64,000 nt of DNA from Zopfochytrium polystomum. Its lineage: Eukaryota; Chytridiomycota; Chytridiomycetes; Chytridiales; Chytridiaceae. The stretch is from contig JAIVFJ010000019.1 of NCBI GenBank assembly GCA_025765615.1, positions 186,001 through 250,000 on the forward strand, in the 5' to 3' direction. The notes beneath the pieces are model-generated. The model ran no database searches. It was not told where the DNA came from and saw only the letters and a list, made by a program, of their open reading frames with translations. The stretch's first letter is position 1. Every line of letters begins with the position of its first letter. This document shows positions 44,904 to 54,420 of this stretch, piece after piece. The position numbers and the translations under genes are program-made.

Positions 44904-45827
44904 ATGTCTGACCCAAACAACACCTTCCCTGATGCAACTGCCTTCCAAGCCTTGATAGACCAATTGCAAGCCCTTTCAAGACAGACACACCAACTTCAAG
45001 AACAAGTCCTTCACCAGCAGCACCAGCTTCAACAACAACTTCACCAACAAGAACATCAAGCTCTTCCCCTGCCTCAAGCCAACCAAGCAAGAGAGCCCAA
45101 GGTTCCCAGCCCTGACAAGTTCACTGGGCTGGCCAAAGACCTTAGGAACTTCATGGCCACTGTGGAGAATGTCATCCTTCTCCAACCTTCAAGATTTCCC
45201 AGTGAGCAAGTCAAGGTTCTTTTCACAAGCACCCTCCTGTCTGGTCAAGCTCAATCATGGTACAGATCTCTCCCAAGCACACCCACCACCCTGCAAGAGC
45301 TCTGGGAGGGGCTGGAAGCTACCTTTGGTGACCCCTACGCATCTTGGACAGCAAGATCCAAGCTCAAGCATATCAAGCAAGGAAAGCAATCTTGTGTGGC
45401 CTACACCAACCAATTCAAGCAACTAGCCAGAGACTCTGGATACAATGATGCAGCTCTGATGGAGCTGTACCATGATGGTCTCCATGAGTCTATCCAAGAA
45501 ATGCTCTCCCAGTCTCTGCACATCCCTGAGACCTTGGAAGAGTACATTCTCCTTGCCATCAAGATTGACAACAGACTCTACTCCAAGAGGCTGAAGCAAA
45601 GACAAGTAGGAACTACATCAAGACCTACCCCAGTCCCTCAAGCTCTTACAGTTCCTGAACCCATGCAAGTGGATGCAGTTGAGACACTTCCTAAGGGTCC
45701 TCTGAGCCAAGAGGAGAAAACAAGGAGGGCCCAGCAGGGACTGTGTTTCTACTGTGGCTCCAAGGAGCATGCTGTCAAGGACTGCCCAAGGAAGAAGCAC
45801 CCAAACTCCCAGGTCCAGGCTCACTGA
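44904..45827 (+). CDS. Retrotransposon Gag (capsid-nucleocapsid)
   Basis: This single uninterrupted frame of 307 codons encodes the element's structural protein. An N-terminal Gln/His-rich coiled stretch is followed by a Gypsy-type capsid domain (e.g. SGQAQSWYRSLPSTPTTLQE, YTNQFKQLARDSGYND). The end carries a CCHC zinc knuckle (CFYCGSKEHAVKDC; C-x2-C-x4-H-x4-C). The stop is UGA. The next frame continues in the same register with no other stop, so Gag and the downstream protein could be joined by readthrough. Confidence 0.9.
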   Translation: MSDPNNTFPDATAFQALIDQLQALSRQTHQLQEQVLHQQHQLQQQLHQQEHQALPLPQANQAREPKVPSPDKFTGLAKDLRNFMATVENVILLQPSRFPSEQVKVLFTSTLLSGQAQSWYRSLPSTPTTLQELWEGLEATFGDPYASWTARSKLKHIKQGKQSCVAYTNQFKQLARDSGYNDAALMELYHDGLHESIQEMLSQSLHIPETLEEYILLAIKIDNRLYSKRLKQRQVGTTSRPTPVPQALTVPEPMQVDAVETLPKGPLSQEEKTRRAQQGLCFYCGSKEHAVKDCPRKKHPNSQVQAH

Positions 45828-45923
45828 GGGGCAATTCCCTGGACCCCCCTTCCAAGCTGCCCCTGTTTCATCACCACCACCAGCACCACAAACACCTCAG
45901 ATTCCAAGCCCCACCAACTCACC

Positions 45924-47339
45924 ATGGATGTCAAGATTCAACTCTCACCCAAGTCAACCATCACAACCAAGGCCCTTATCGACTCTGGATCATCCTGCAA
46001 CATCATTGATGCCACCCTTGCCAAGTCTTGTGCCATTCCCACCATCAAGAAATCCACACCCCTCAAGGTCCACTTTGCCAATCATGCTCTGTTCAAGGAA
46101 ATCAGCCATGAAACCAAGCTAAACCTCCACATCCAAGACTTTCCACCATCCATGGTCAATCTGGAAGTATTGGATCTTGGCTCACCCACATTCTCTGTCA
46201 TCCTGGGATTACCATGGCTGCAAGCCCAGAACCCTGCCATTGATTGGGTCACTGGTCAAGTCCAACCTCCACCAATTGGAACAGTCACCCAAAACTCAAG
46301 TGAAGCCTCCAAGTCTCATTCTCTCAAGTCCCTGATTCAAGGTTCTCAGCCTAGTATCCAAGGTCAAAGACAAATGACAGCTCCAGTATCAGCCTACAGC
46401 TCACAGATCCCAGCCAAGATTCAAGTTTCACAGTTCACAGTTCATAGTCAAGATTCCAGGACAGCTCATAGAGCTCACAGTCATGGCCAAGTCTGTAGTT
46501 CACAGAACCCACAGTCAAAGATTCAAGTACCACAGTTCACAGTCCAAATTCAAGATTCAAGCTCCACAGCTCACAGTCTTTGCCAAGAACAGAACCCTCA
46601 GTCAAAGATTCAAGAATCACAGTTCCCAGTCAACAATTCAAGCCCCACTGCTGATGAGCACAGAAGGACAGACCTTGCACCTGAAGGGGGAGATGGTTTC
46701 ACCCCACCATCCAAGACACACCTTTCACTGCTTCCTGAGAGTGTGTGGGCCTATGCTATTTCCAAGGACCCCAAGCCTCACAAGATTCAAATCAGCCAAG
46801 AAGAGGAAAAACTTGAGATACTCAAGACAAGGCATGATGCAGCAACAGCTGGACACCCAGGAGAGCACAAGACATATAATTTTGTTTCCAGGGACTTTTA
46901 CTGGCGAGGCATGAGGAAGAACTTGCAGACCAAAAGACCAAGTCCCAAGCTGGACAACCTCAAGTTGGGACCTTTCAAGATCTTGGAGCAAATCAATCCA
47001 GTCACCTTCAAGCTGGATCTCCCTGCATCCATGAAGATCCACCCAGTTTTCCATGTCAGCCTTTTGGAGAAGTTTGTGGCCAATTCCATCCCAGGCAGAG
47101 TTGTTCCTCCTCCTCCTCCAGTTGAGGTAGAAGGTGAAGAGGAATTTGAGGTTGAACAAATCTTGGATGCCAAGTGGTTTGGAAGGACACTCAAGTTCCT
47201 TGTTAAGTGGAAAGGTTACTCAGATGCTGAAAACACCTGGGAACCTGAGTCAAACCTCACTCACTGCCAAGACCTTCTACTCAAGTTCAAGACCAGGTAC
47301 CCCACCAAGTTGCAGAAGAGGCCTAAAAGGGGGAGATGA
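45924..47339 (+). CDS. Truncated Pol: protease plus integrase end with chromodomain
   Basis: This frame of 471 codons begins with a retropepsin-like domain (ALIDSGSSCNIID holds the catalytic D-S-G; ILGLPWLQAQNP matches the later flap/IGxD-type region of Gypsy proteases). About 200 residues of Ser/Gln-rich repeats follow (QNPQSKIQ units). A fragment of the integrase N-terminal zinc-binding region (TAGHPGEHKTYNF) is joined directly to the integrase C-terminal part (LKLGPFKILEQINPVTFKLD) and a chromodomain (AKWFGRTLKFLVKWKGYSDA, then ENTWEPESNL). Reverse transcriptase, RNase H and the integrase catalytic core are missing, yet the frame stays open. The ATG at 45924 is the first Met after the gag stop. 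Confidence 0.85.
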   Translation: MDVKIQLSPKSTITTKALIDSGSSCNIIDATLAKSCAIPTIKKSTPLKVHFANHALFKEISHETKLNLHIQDFPPSMVNLEVLDLGSPTFSVILGLPWLQAQNPAIDWVTGQVQPPPIGTVTQNSSEASKSHSLKSLIQGSQPSIQGQRQMTAPVSAYSSQIPAKIQVSQFTVHSQDSRTAHRAHSHGQVCSSQNPQSKIQVPQFTVQIQDSSSTAHSLCQEQNPQSKIQESQFPVNNSSPTADEHRRTDLAPEGGDGFTPPSKTHLSLLPESVWAYAISKDPKPHKIQISQEEEKLEILKTRHDAATAGHPGEHKTYNFVSRDFYWRGMRKNLQTKRPSPKLDNLKLGPFKILEQINPVTFKLDLPASMKIHPVFHVSLLEKFVANSIPGRVVPPPPPVEVEGEEEFEVEQILDAKWFGRTLKFLVKWKGYSDAENTWEPESNLTHCQDLLLKFKTRYPTKLQKRPKRGR

Positions 47340-47647
47340 TGTTATGAATCACCCTCTGGAAACCTCTGGAACCTTCTAGAACATTCCTTCATGGAACCTT
47401 GTGGAACCTTCTGGAACCTTCTTTGCTTCCCTGACTTGTCTTGTTGTCATTGGTATCATTGGTATCATTGTATTACTAATTGCTCTTTCTGGAACCTTCT
47501 TTGAGTCTTGACAAGGAAGACTCTCAAAAGGTATAAAAGGGGGATGGGGGACCTGTCCCATCCCTCAAGTGAATTATTGTTTCCAATACAATCATCACTC
47601 CTCTCAGTTCCTTGTCTGCCTTGTCCTGTCCTGCCCTGTTCCTGACA
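47340..47647 (+). repeat. 3' LTR
   Basis: This is the right LTR, read as identical to the left copy over 308 bp, including the heat shock element arrays (47359-47421 and 47487-47499) and the TATA box at about 47532. The target duplication CAGCA follows at 47648-47652. Confidence 0.95.
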
Positions 47648-47652
47648 CAGCA

Positions 47653-49230
47653 GCAATGAAAGCACAAACTACAGCGGGAGCAGTTGCCCTTGTAACTGCA
47701 ATAGCTAAATGACTGTAATTATACATTCAGATAAGCCCTTCAATAAAAGGACACAGGCCCAGAGCAGGTCCCAACCCTTGGAAAAATTGAACCTGAACTT
47801 TGCACCAATTCGAACAAATTTACTTGTAACTGAGCTGCCATTGCCATGTTGTTTTCTTATCTGGTGGATTACAAGCTAATTTTAGGTTTTACCAAGCTCT
47901 TTAAGGCAGATTTGCATTCATGGCAGTGCTTTCTGTTTTTGCTCAATTTTGTTGTTTCCTCTTTGTGGGTTGTTTTCAACACAAAAAATGAGAAATCTTT
48001 CATGAAATCAAGATTAGTGGAAAGCGGATTTGTTGAAAAAGCTGCTCCTAAAATTTCAGATCATGACCTGCTTTTTTGGATGAATGGCGAGGTGTCAAGG
48101 CCAGAATATCGTATGGGACATCACAATTTTTTGATGTCACATTGCTATCTTTTTCATGTGTGACTTTTCTCCCTCCAAAGGCCACCCTGCAGTCTGAAAC
48201 TTCTACCACACATGGATAATCGACCTAAGATCATGGTCTGCATGCTGGATGTCCAGATTGCATGGGGCAGCTTGCGATGTGGCACGAGGTCGTTTTTCTC
48301 GCCCAAATATCAATATTGAAGTATCGGGGCCGCCTAAAGGTTAAGCCAAAGTAAACAGAAGCCTTAAAGCAAAGCGAGAAGTATTAATATTGCTGCACAC
48401 AAAACCAGCTGACGTGGAGCGGTTTTCTCGAAAAAAAAAAGAAAATAGAGGAAAAACGAAAAGGAAGGACTTCGGGAGAAGACGGAGAAGGAAAAAAAAA
48501 AAAAAGAAAAAAAAACAAGGAATGTCGGGGGGCAGCTTCCAGAAGCGCTTCTGCTACGGTTGATGGATGAGATAGGGCAACGGACACGGATCGTGGAGGA
48601 GCATCGAGGGACAGGGAGGAAAAAACCCCGAATTATCACCCCATACTGAGGCAGAGAGACAGAGAGAAGAGAGAGAGAGGCAAAAAAAAAAAAAAAAACA
48701 AACAAAATCGAGACAGAGGAAGGAACGGAGGAGAAAAAGAAAAAAAAAAAAGAAAGAAAAAGGCGAAGAGAACTCCATCAATGGCTCAAACCAAGGTTCG
48801 TGCAGGGAGCGCGTGCGGGTGTGTGTGCGTGTGCTGGAGAGGGAGAGACGGAGAGAGGGAGGAGCAGTGGGTGAAGCTCAAGTGTGCCTGCGTGCCTGCG
48901 TGCGTGCGTGCGTGCGTGCCTGTTTGCCTGAGACGGTCGGAGCGAGACAGTGGGAACCGGGTTATACTGAGGGAGGATGAACACAACCGATTCTCAGCCG
49001 ATAGTGGCTGCCGCGGTGCTATCGATCAACGCGATCGGCCACTTCCTGCCCCACCCCACCCCTCCACCACGTCCCCCTCTTCTCGTAGAAAACGCCCTCT
49101 TCCCTCCAGCGCCCGCAGGCTCCGCGCCGAAATAGGCCCGACGCACGATCGGTCCTCTCCTTTAAAGCTCCTATTGCCGGTGACTCCTGCGCCTAGGCGC
49201 GTCTGGATCGTGTTGTGTCCCGCTCTTACG
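47653..49230. other. AT-rich intergenic region, A runs and GA tracts
   Basis: 47653-48360 is AT-rich without recognised genes. A-rich runs occur near 48430-48520 and 48680-48770. GT/TGCG repeats lie near 48815-48920 (a GCGT run at about 48897-48920). The promoter of the phosphate carrier gene should lie in the GC-rich 49000-49230 part. Confidence 0.45.
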
Positions 49231-50515
49231 ATGGAGGAAGCAGAACTCTTCGGAACGCTAACGCCCAACAACCTTTCTTCGCAGAAGTGGGACGCCCGTT
49301 ACGCCGGTGCTATTCCTCATGATGCCAGCTGTAAGTATCCTTTTGTTTCAACGAATACTGGCACTAAGATTTTCCCGATTCACAGACTGTAAGCGGTTTG
49401 CTTCAAGTGTTATAGTAGTTTTCCAACAGATATGTCCTCTGGCACTTTAGACGCCAAGTGCCTCCTTGGTGGTGTCCTGGCCTGCGGTCTCACTCACGCC
49501 GCCATCACTCCCCTCGATGTGACCAAGGTAGACTGGCCCGTGTGATCGCTGTCTTTGTCTGCTAATACCTTGTTGGCGCGAATTTTTAGTGCAACATGCA
49601 GGTCGACCCCAAGAAATACAAAGGCCTTGTTTCTGGCCTTCGCACTATCATCGCGGAGGAGGGAGCTGGCGCCATCTGGAAGGGTTTCACCCCCACCTTG
49701 ATCGGATACTCTCTGCAGGGTGCCTTCAAGTACGGTCTGTACGAAATCTTCAAGGACCAGTACAGCACGCTTGCCGGCGAGGAGAACGCCAAAAAGTACA
49801 AGGGCCTCATCTGGTGTCTCGGTTCAGCTTCTGCTGAATTCTTTGCCGACATGTAAAATTTCATTGCGATATGGGTAGATAGGGCAATTTGCTGACCTCG
49901 TTCCCCCGCCGCAGTGCGCTTTGCCCGCTCGAGATGGTTAAGGTCAAGGTCCAGACTTCGCCTGCCGGCACATTCCCCACCGCCTTCGGCCCTGCCGTCG
50001 CCAAGATGAGCGCTGAATCAGCGGAGACTCGCTTCCCATTCGGCTCCCTTGTACCTCTGTGGTCTCGTCAAATCCCGTACACCGTCGCTAAGTTCTACTT
50101 CTTCGAGAAGGTAACCAGATTTGCTCCAGCCTTTTTTGCGCGCACCGTAACGAATTTTTTTGTTTATCTTTCTCGGCAGTGCGTGCAACTGTTCTACACC
50201 CACGTGTTCACCCAGCCCAAGGAGACCTACTCCAAGGGCACCCAGCTCGGCGTGACGTTCGCATCCGGTTACAGCGCTGGTGTCATCTGCGCTATTGTTT
50301 CGCACCCGGCCGACTCGCTCGTCTCTCAGCTCGGCAAGGCCTCGAACAAGGGCAAGTCGCTCGGTACAATCGTCGGGGAGGTCGGCATGTTCAACCTCGC
50401 CACCAAGGGTCTTGGTACGCGTGTCCTGATGATTGGTACCCTCACTGGTCTTCAGTGGTGGATCTACGACACTTTCAAGAGTGTCATGGGCCTCGGCACC
50501 ACTGGTGGCAAGTAA
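49231..50515 (+). CDS. Mitochondrial phosphate carrier (SLC25A3-like)
   Basis: This carrier imports inorganic phosphate with protons across the mitochondrial inner membrane for ATP synthesis. Five exons join in phase: 49231-49330, 49451-49527, 49590-49852, 49915-50110 and 50180-50515, giving about 323 residues. The three carrier repeats are each marked by the conserved motif: TPLDVTKCNMQ, CPLEMVKVKVQ and HPADSLVSQLG. The last form (HPAD with Ser) is typical of phosphate carriers rather than of ADP/ATP carriers. GFTPTLIGYSLQGAFKYGLY is also a family hallmark. No cleavable presequence is obvious. Introns are 59-120 bases with standard donors. Confidence 0.95.
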
Positions 50516-51030
50516 ATTTGTTTTACGTCGTTCCATTCTCTTCAGTTGCGGCCGCCTCTGGCCGGTGGACAATAAAGTAGGAGTCTTTTGCGCAGTTCGT
50601 TCTATTATTTGTGGGTGAAAAGACCTTCGGACCGGCGCAACGGTCTCTCTTCAACGGAAAACTTCGACATGCACAGCGTTAGACTTAGGCCGCACGCAGC
50701 TCCTCTCTGCAGAAAACGGAAAGTGGAATTCAGTAGAGCAAGAAGCTCGATAAGATGCGCTATTCCTGCCATCGTCGCACTGGCACGGCAGGAGGAATCC
50801 CAGGTGGTCGCATGGCGGCTGCTCCTTTTTTTCCCCGCATCACTAGCTTGCAGTTTATCCGTGCGCGTCAAGGTAAGCTCGATAAAAGAAGGTTGGTTAC
50901 CTCGGAACAACGGACAAAGGGTCTGGTGTGCAATGGTACTTTTTTTTTTTTTTTTTTTTTGTTCTCTCGTGCTGGTGGGGTGACGAAGTCAACATTAAAA
51001 AAACGAACAAGCAAGTAGAAAAGCTCGAGG
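50516..51030. other. Convergent spacer with a T run
   Basis: This lies between the phosphate carrier and uracil phosphoribosyltransferase stops. A T run is at about 50939-50960. No gene was recognised. Confidence 0.45.
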
Positions 51031-52472
51031 TCAGTCGTGGAACGTCTTGAAGATCCTGCAAGGCGGGGCGGGTGGGCGGCGCCGTTGGTTAGCTCTGTAG
51101 AGCGTGAGAGCAAAGAGGAGAAATCGAAGAGGAAAAGGTCCCAAACCTGTCTCCCGAGTCTCCGACGCCTGTTGAGGAGAAGAGTTACGGGGTCCACAAA
51201 AAAGTTGGATAGAAGTGGAGGGAACGGCCCAAAAAAAGTTAGTCGGATGATCCCGATCCACAACAGGAAAGCCAATAAAAGAAAGAGTAGGGGGAGAAAG
51301 GGGACCTGGCACAATGTAGCCCTGAGTGTCCAAAACTTCGTCCACCGTCCCCACCACGATTTCCACGTCCGGATGTGCTGTCTGGACGGCCTCGAGGCCG
51401 GGCTTTGATGCAATGATGCAGACCAACTTGATTCGCTTTAGGCCCCAGTCCTTGTGTGTTTTTTGTTTTTTTTTTTTTTTTTTGTTTTTTTTTTTGGGGG
51501 GGGGGGGAGGGAGAGGGGAAGGGCGGGAAGGAGGTGGTGCGCCGCAAACGGGGAGTTGGATTAGCTTGGGAGTAGGGGAGCATGAAAAAAGGGAACACGA
51601 AGAAAAAAGCGGCGCCACCAACCGCCTCCTTCTCTAAAGCACCTTGAGCATGTTAATGGCGGCGATCGCTGTCCCACCGGTCGCAATCATGGGGTCCAGC
51701 ACGAACCCGACATCCACCGTGCATTGCCGTGGGAGCTTGTTGTAGTACTCGACCGGAAGAAGGGTGGCCTGAATTTCGGAAAAGTGTTGGGGTGTGAGGC
51801 CGCACCATGTCAGTGGCGGTGGCGTGGCGAAGTCCGATAAGATATGACCGCAAGCCGGCGGCAGACTCCCTCCCCCAACGTCCAGACTCCCCACGTCACC
51901 TTTTCTCTGTAGAGCCCAAGGTGGTGAACGCGGGCGGCAGGCAGCAACGATAGGAATGCTACAGAAAGTGGGTTGGGATTAGCTCTAAACAGGCAAACGG
52001 GCCCTCGCACCGCAACAACCGGCTGCGGCTTACCATCCACTAATCCAAGGCCGGCGCGCATAATCGGAAAGATGGCAACCTTGTCCTTGAGCTTGACTCC
52101 TTGGAATTGTCCCATCGGGGACGTCAGCTGGGTCCAGAGGTTGGTGGGGAACGCCGTTTGAGGTCAGCAAGGGCGTGTCCAGTTGACGGGCGTTCGCATC
52201 GGCTTCTGCTTCGTTCAAACACGTACCTCCTTTGTTTCAATGAGGTCGAGATCGGCGGTCGCCTCGACGCCGAGGATGATTCCGAGTTCGTTGACCAGCT
52301 CGCGGAACTGCTTGGGCTTCACGCGCGCGTCGCGGAGGAGCGAGATTTTGTGCGCGATGAGGGGGTCTGCAGGGGTACGGCCGCAGGAAGAGTGTTAATC
52401 GAGTACGGACAGTGAGGGTACCCCGTGCGCACGCAAGGAGAAAGGTCAGTCCTTACGCTGCTGGCCTGGCAT
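51031..52472 (-). CDS. Uracil phosphoribosyltransferase, bacterial Upp type
   Basis: This enzyme salvages uracil with PRPP to give UMP. Eight exons join in phase: 52472-52457, 52366-52227, 52127-52034, 51958-51900, 51768-51643, 51450-51306, 51168-51147 and 51055-51031, giving 208 residues, the same length as E. coli Upp. Family motifs are [24 protein letters not shown] with [21 protein letters not shown], the PRPP loop [20 protein letters not shown], and the end [13 protein letters not shown]. It resembles the bacterial/plastid-like Upp form more than yeast Fur1. The start MPGQQ is the first ATG after an in-frame stop. The last two coding exons are tiny (22 and 25 bases) but needed for the normal C-terminus. 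Confidence 0.9.
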
Positions 52473-53014
52473 GACTTTCGGGTGAGGGCGTTGGAACGGC
52501 GGCTGGGAGAAGGAGTGACGGACGACGTCCACAACGGCTTTTGCGGTGTCTGAAGATGAAGAAACTTGGGTCCCTATTTATTTTTTTCTTTTCAGTTTTA
52601 TTGCTGAATTTTCTCCCGCTTGTCCGTTTGTTCATAAATACATTTTACAATCTTATCATAGATACGGAAGAGAGAGATGTTAGGAAGAAGAAACGCAGCA
52701 TTTTGGGCCATTCTTTTTTTTTGATAATGATAGAAACAAGTGCCGTTTTCCAGCGGTTTCTATCATAGGAAAAGCACCCCCAAAGAAGCAGCAACAAAAA
52801 GCAGTAGCAGAAAACGCGCTATTCTGCACGCGAACCGAGAAAGGGAAAGAAGAATACCGAGAACGAAAGTAGAGAGAGAGAGGAGGCAATCAAGACAAAC
52901 GTGAAAGAACTGGAGCAAGATGTTTTGTTTGTCCCAGCACCTCTTGATTTGACAGGAGGGTCAAAAGGCTGAATCATGCCCCTGGCAGACTGGTACGCTG
53001 CACTTTGAGTGATG
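52473..53014. other. Upstream region of uracil phosphoribosyltransferase
   Basis: This is AT-rich with A and T runs; no exon was recognised. It marks the transition into the repeat-rich 53-59 kb part. Confidence 0.4.
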
Positions 53015-53407
53015 TTAACTCCTGACTGAATAAGAAGAGTCACCAGTGAAGAACAATCCCCTCAGCTGCGTCTTAGACAAAAGAGACTTCAAGTCCACAC
53101 TTCCAATTGTTTTCCAAACATGGGATTGAAGGCTGCTCTGAAACAATGTTTTTATTTTGTCCTCTTGAGCACTGAAACCTTCAATCTTTGATAGGCAATT
53201 ATAGACTAAAGGCTTCAACTCAGCCACAACAATGGTATTCAGTGTGCACTGACATCCCAGAGACAGTATCTCCAGTTGATCATCTCCCGTGCCAAGCTTG
53301 GGGTCAGGGAACAAATCTTCAGGGAAGATACCAGATCGCAAGACAGAGGACAGGTGCCGGTGGGAGGTTGTAAAAAACCTTGACAACTGACACACCCCAC
53401 TGCTCAC
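53015..53407 (-). pseudogene. Broken protein-coding fragment of unknown family
   Basis: A minus-strand frame of 130 codons has natural-looking composition (e.g. LEILSLGCQCTLNTIVVAEL, KIKTLFQSSLQSHVWKTIGS) but no recognised domain. At its end, near 53040, the adjacent frame continues with similar-looking sequence (LVTLLIQSGVNITQSAAYQS). That suggests a frameshifted, decayed gene or transposon remnant. It sits at the edge of a repeat array. Confidence 0.3.
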
Positions 53408-53429
53408 TGCCGCCTTTGGGTTTTCCGCC

Positions 53430-54420
53430 GCAATCTAAGCCTTTGGCCGCGATTTTGGCCGCAATCTCACCTCCACTACCATCATTTCGCCGCGATTGCG
53501 GCTGAAGGCTGCAATCGCGATCTCTACACCAGTCTCGCGATCACCACTTGAAGCAATCGTGGGTAAAGGCTGCGATTTTGGTCTATCGCTACTACTCAGG
53601 CGCCACCAACCAATTTCTTAGCAATCGCAGCCTTTGGCTGCAATCTCACCTTCAACCTCACCCACTGATCTCACAGCTGAAGGCTGTGATCTCGCCACTA
53701 TTGTGGCGGCTTTGCCACCGCCTTCAAACTGTTCCACTGCAATCGCAGCTGGAGGTTGCAATCTTGACTTCATCACCATCACTACTTACCAATCTCATGG
53801 CCTATGGCCGTGATCTCGCCGCCTTCAAACTCACCACCATCAATCTTGCGGCCTTGGGCCGTGATCTCTCCTTCAACCTCACCTTTTCTGCTGCAACTGC
53901 GGCCTGCTGCTGCAGCCGCAGCGGCCACCCTGGCCATCCTCCTGCATCACCACTTCCATTGACCCCGCCAGATCGCAATCTTGGATCACAATCAGTTATG
54001 GAGATCCCCAGACCCTGACTGCTCTCTGCCACTTCATCTGCTAGATCCCAATCTTTGCTCTTGACCTTTCACCCTCTGCCACTGTGCCTGCCAGATCATG
54101 GCAGATTGCAATTGTTGTGTTAATCTCAATCAATACCCTCAAAAAAAGATTGCAATCACAACCACTACCGTCACCAACACAACCGGAGTCAACGACACTC
54201 CAGACCCCTCACTACTGCCGCCCGATTGCAATTGCTACGCTGAATTGCAATCGTCACCTCACCATTGCAACTAGATTGTCTTGCCAACCACTGTTTTCTA
54301 TCGCAATTGTTGTGCTGAATCACGATCACAACCTTTGCTCTCAACCTCTCACCCTCTGTCACTGCGCCAACCAGAGTGCAATTATCACCCCTCATATCAA
54401 TTATTGACTGCTTGCCGCAC
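53430..54420. repeat. Degenerate array of GCAATC motifs and small hairpins
   Basis: About 1 kb is dominated by GCAATC/GATTGC and CTCACC words. Short inverted repeats recur: GCCTTTGGC at 53439, GCGGCTGAAGGCTGC at 53498, GCAGCCTTTGGCTGC at 53627, CACAGCTGAAGGCTGTG at 53672, ATGGCCTATGGCCGT at 53797 and GCGGCCTTGGGCCGT at 53848. No coding potential was recognised. Confidence 0.65.

Larger units (their letters stand above)
44556..47647 (+). mobile_element. Ty3/Gypsy chromodomain LTR retrotransposon, internally deleted, with intact LTRs
   Basis: The element has two 308-bp LTRs (44556-44863 and 47340-47647) that I read as identical. Both begin TGTTATGAATC and end CCTGACA, flanked by the 5-bp duplication CAGCA (44551-44555 and 47648-47652). 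A purine-rich tract AAAAGGGGGAGATGA precedes the 3' LTR. The interior encodes a Gag with zinc knuckle, an aspartic protease motif, the start of an integrase zinc-finger region, and an integrase C-terminal part with chromodomain. Reverse transcriptase, RNase H and the integrase D,D,E core are absent. Identical LTRs suggest a recent insertion, mobilised in trans by an autonomous relative. Its base and codon use is less GC-rich than the neighbouring genes. Confidence 0.92.

Noticed and set aside
44556..47647. Autonomous retrotransposon
   Set aside because: I looked for reverse transcriptase (F/YxDD), RNase H and integrase D,D,E motifs in all frames of the element and found none.
53430..54420. 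CRISPR-like array
   Set aside because: Repeats are degenerate and palindromic with no constant-length spacers, and the sequence is eukaryotic.
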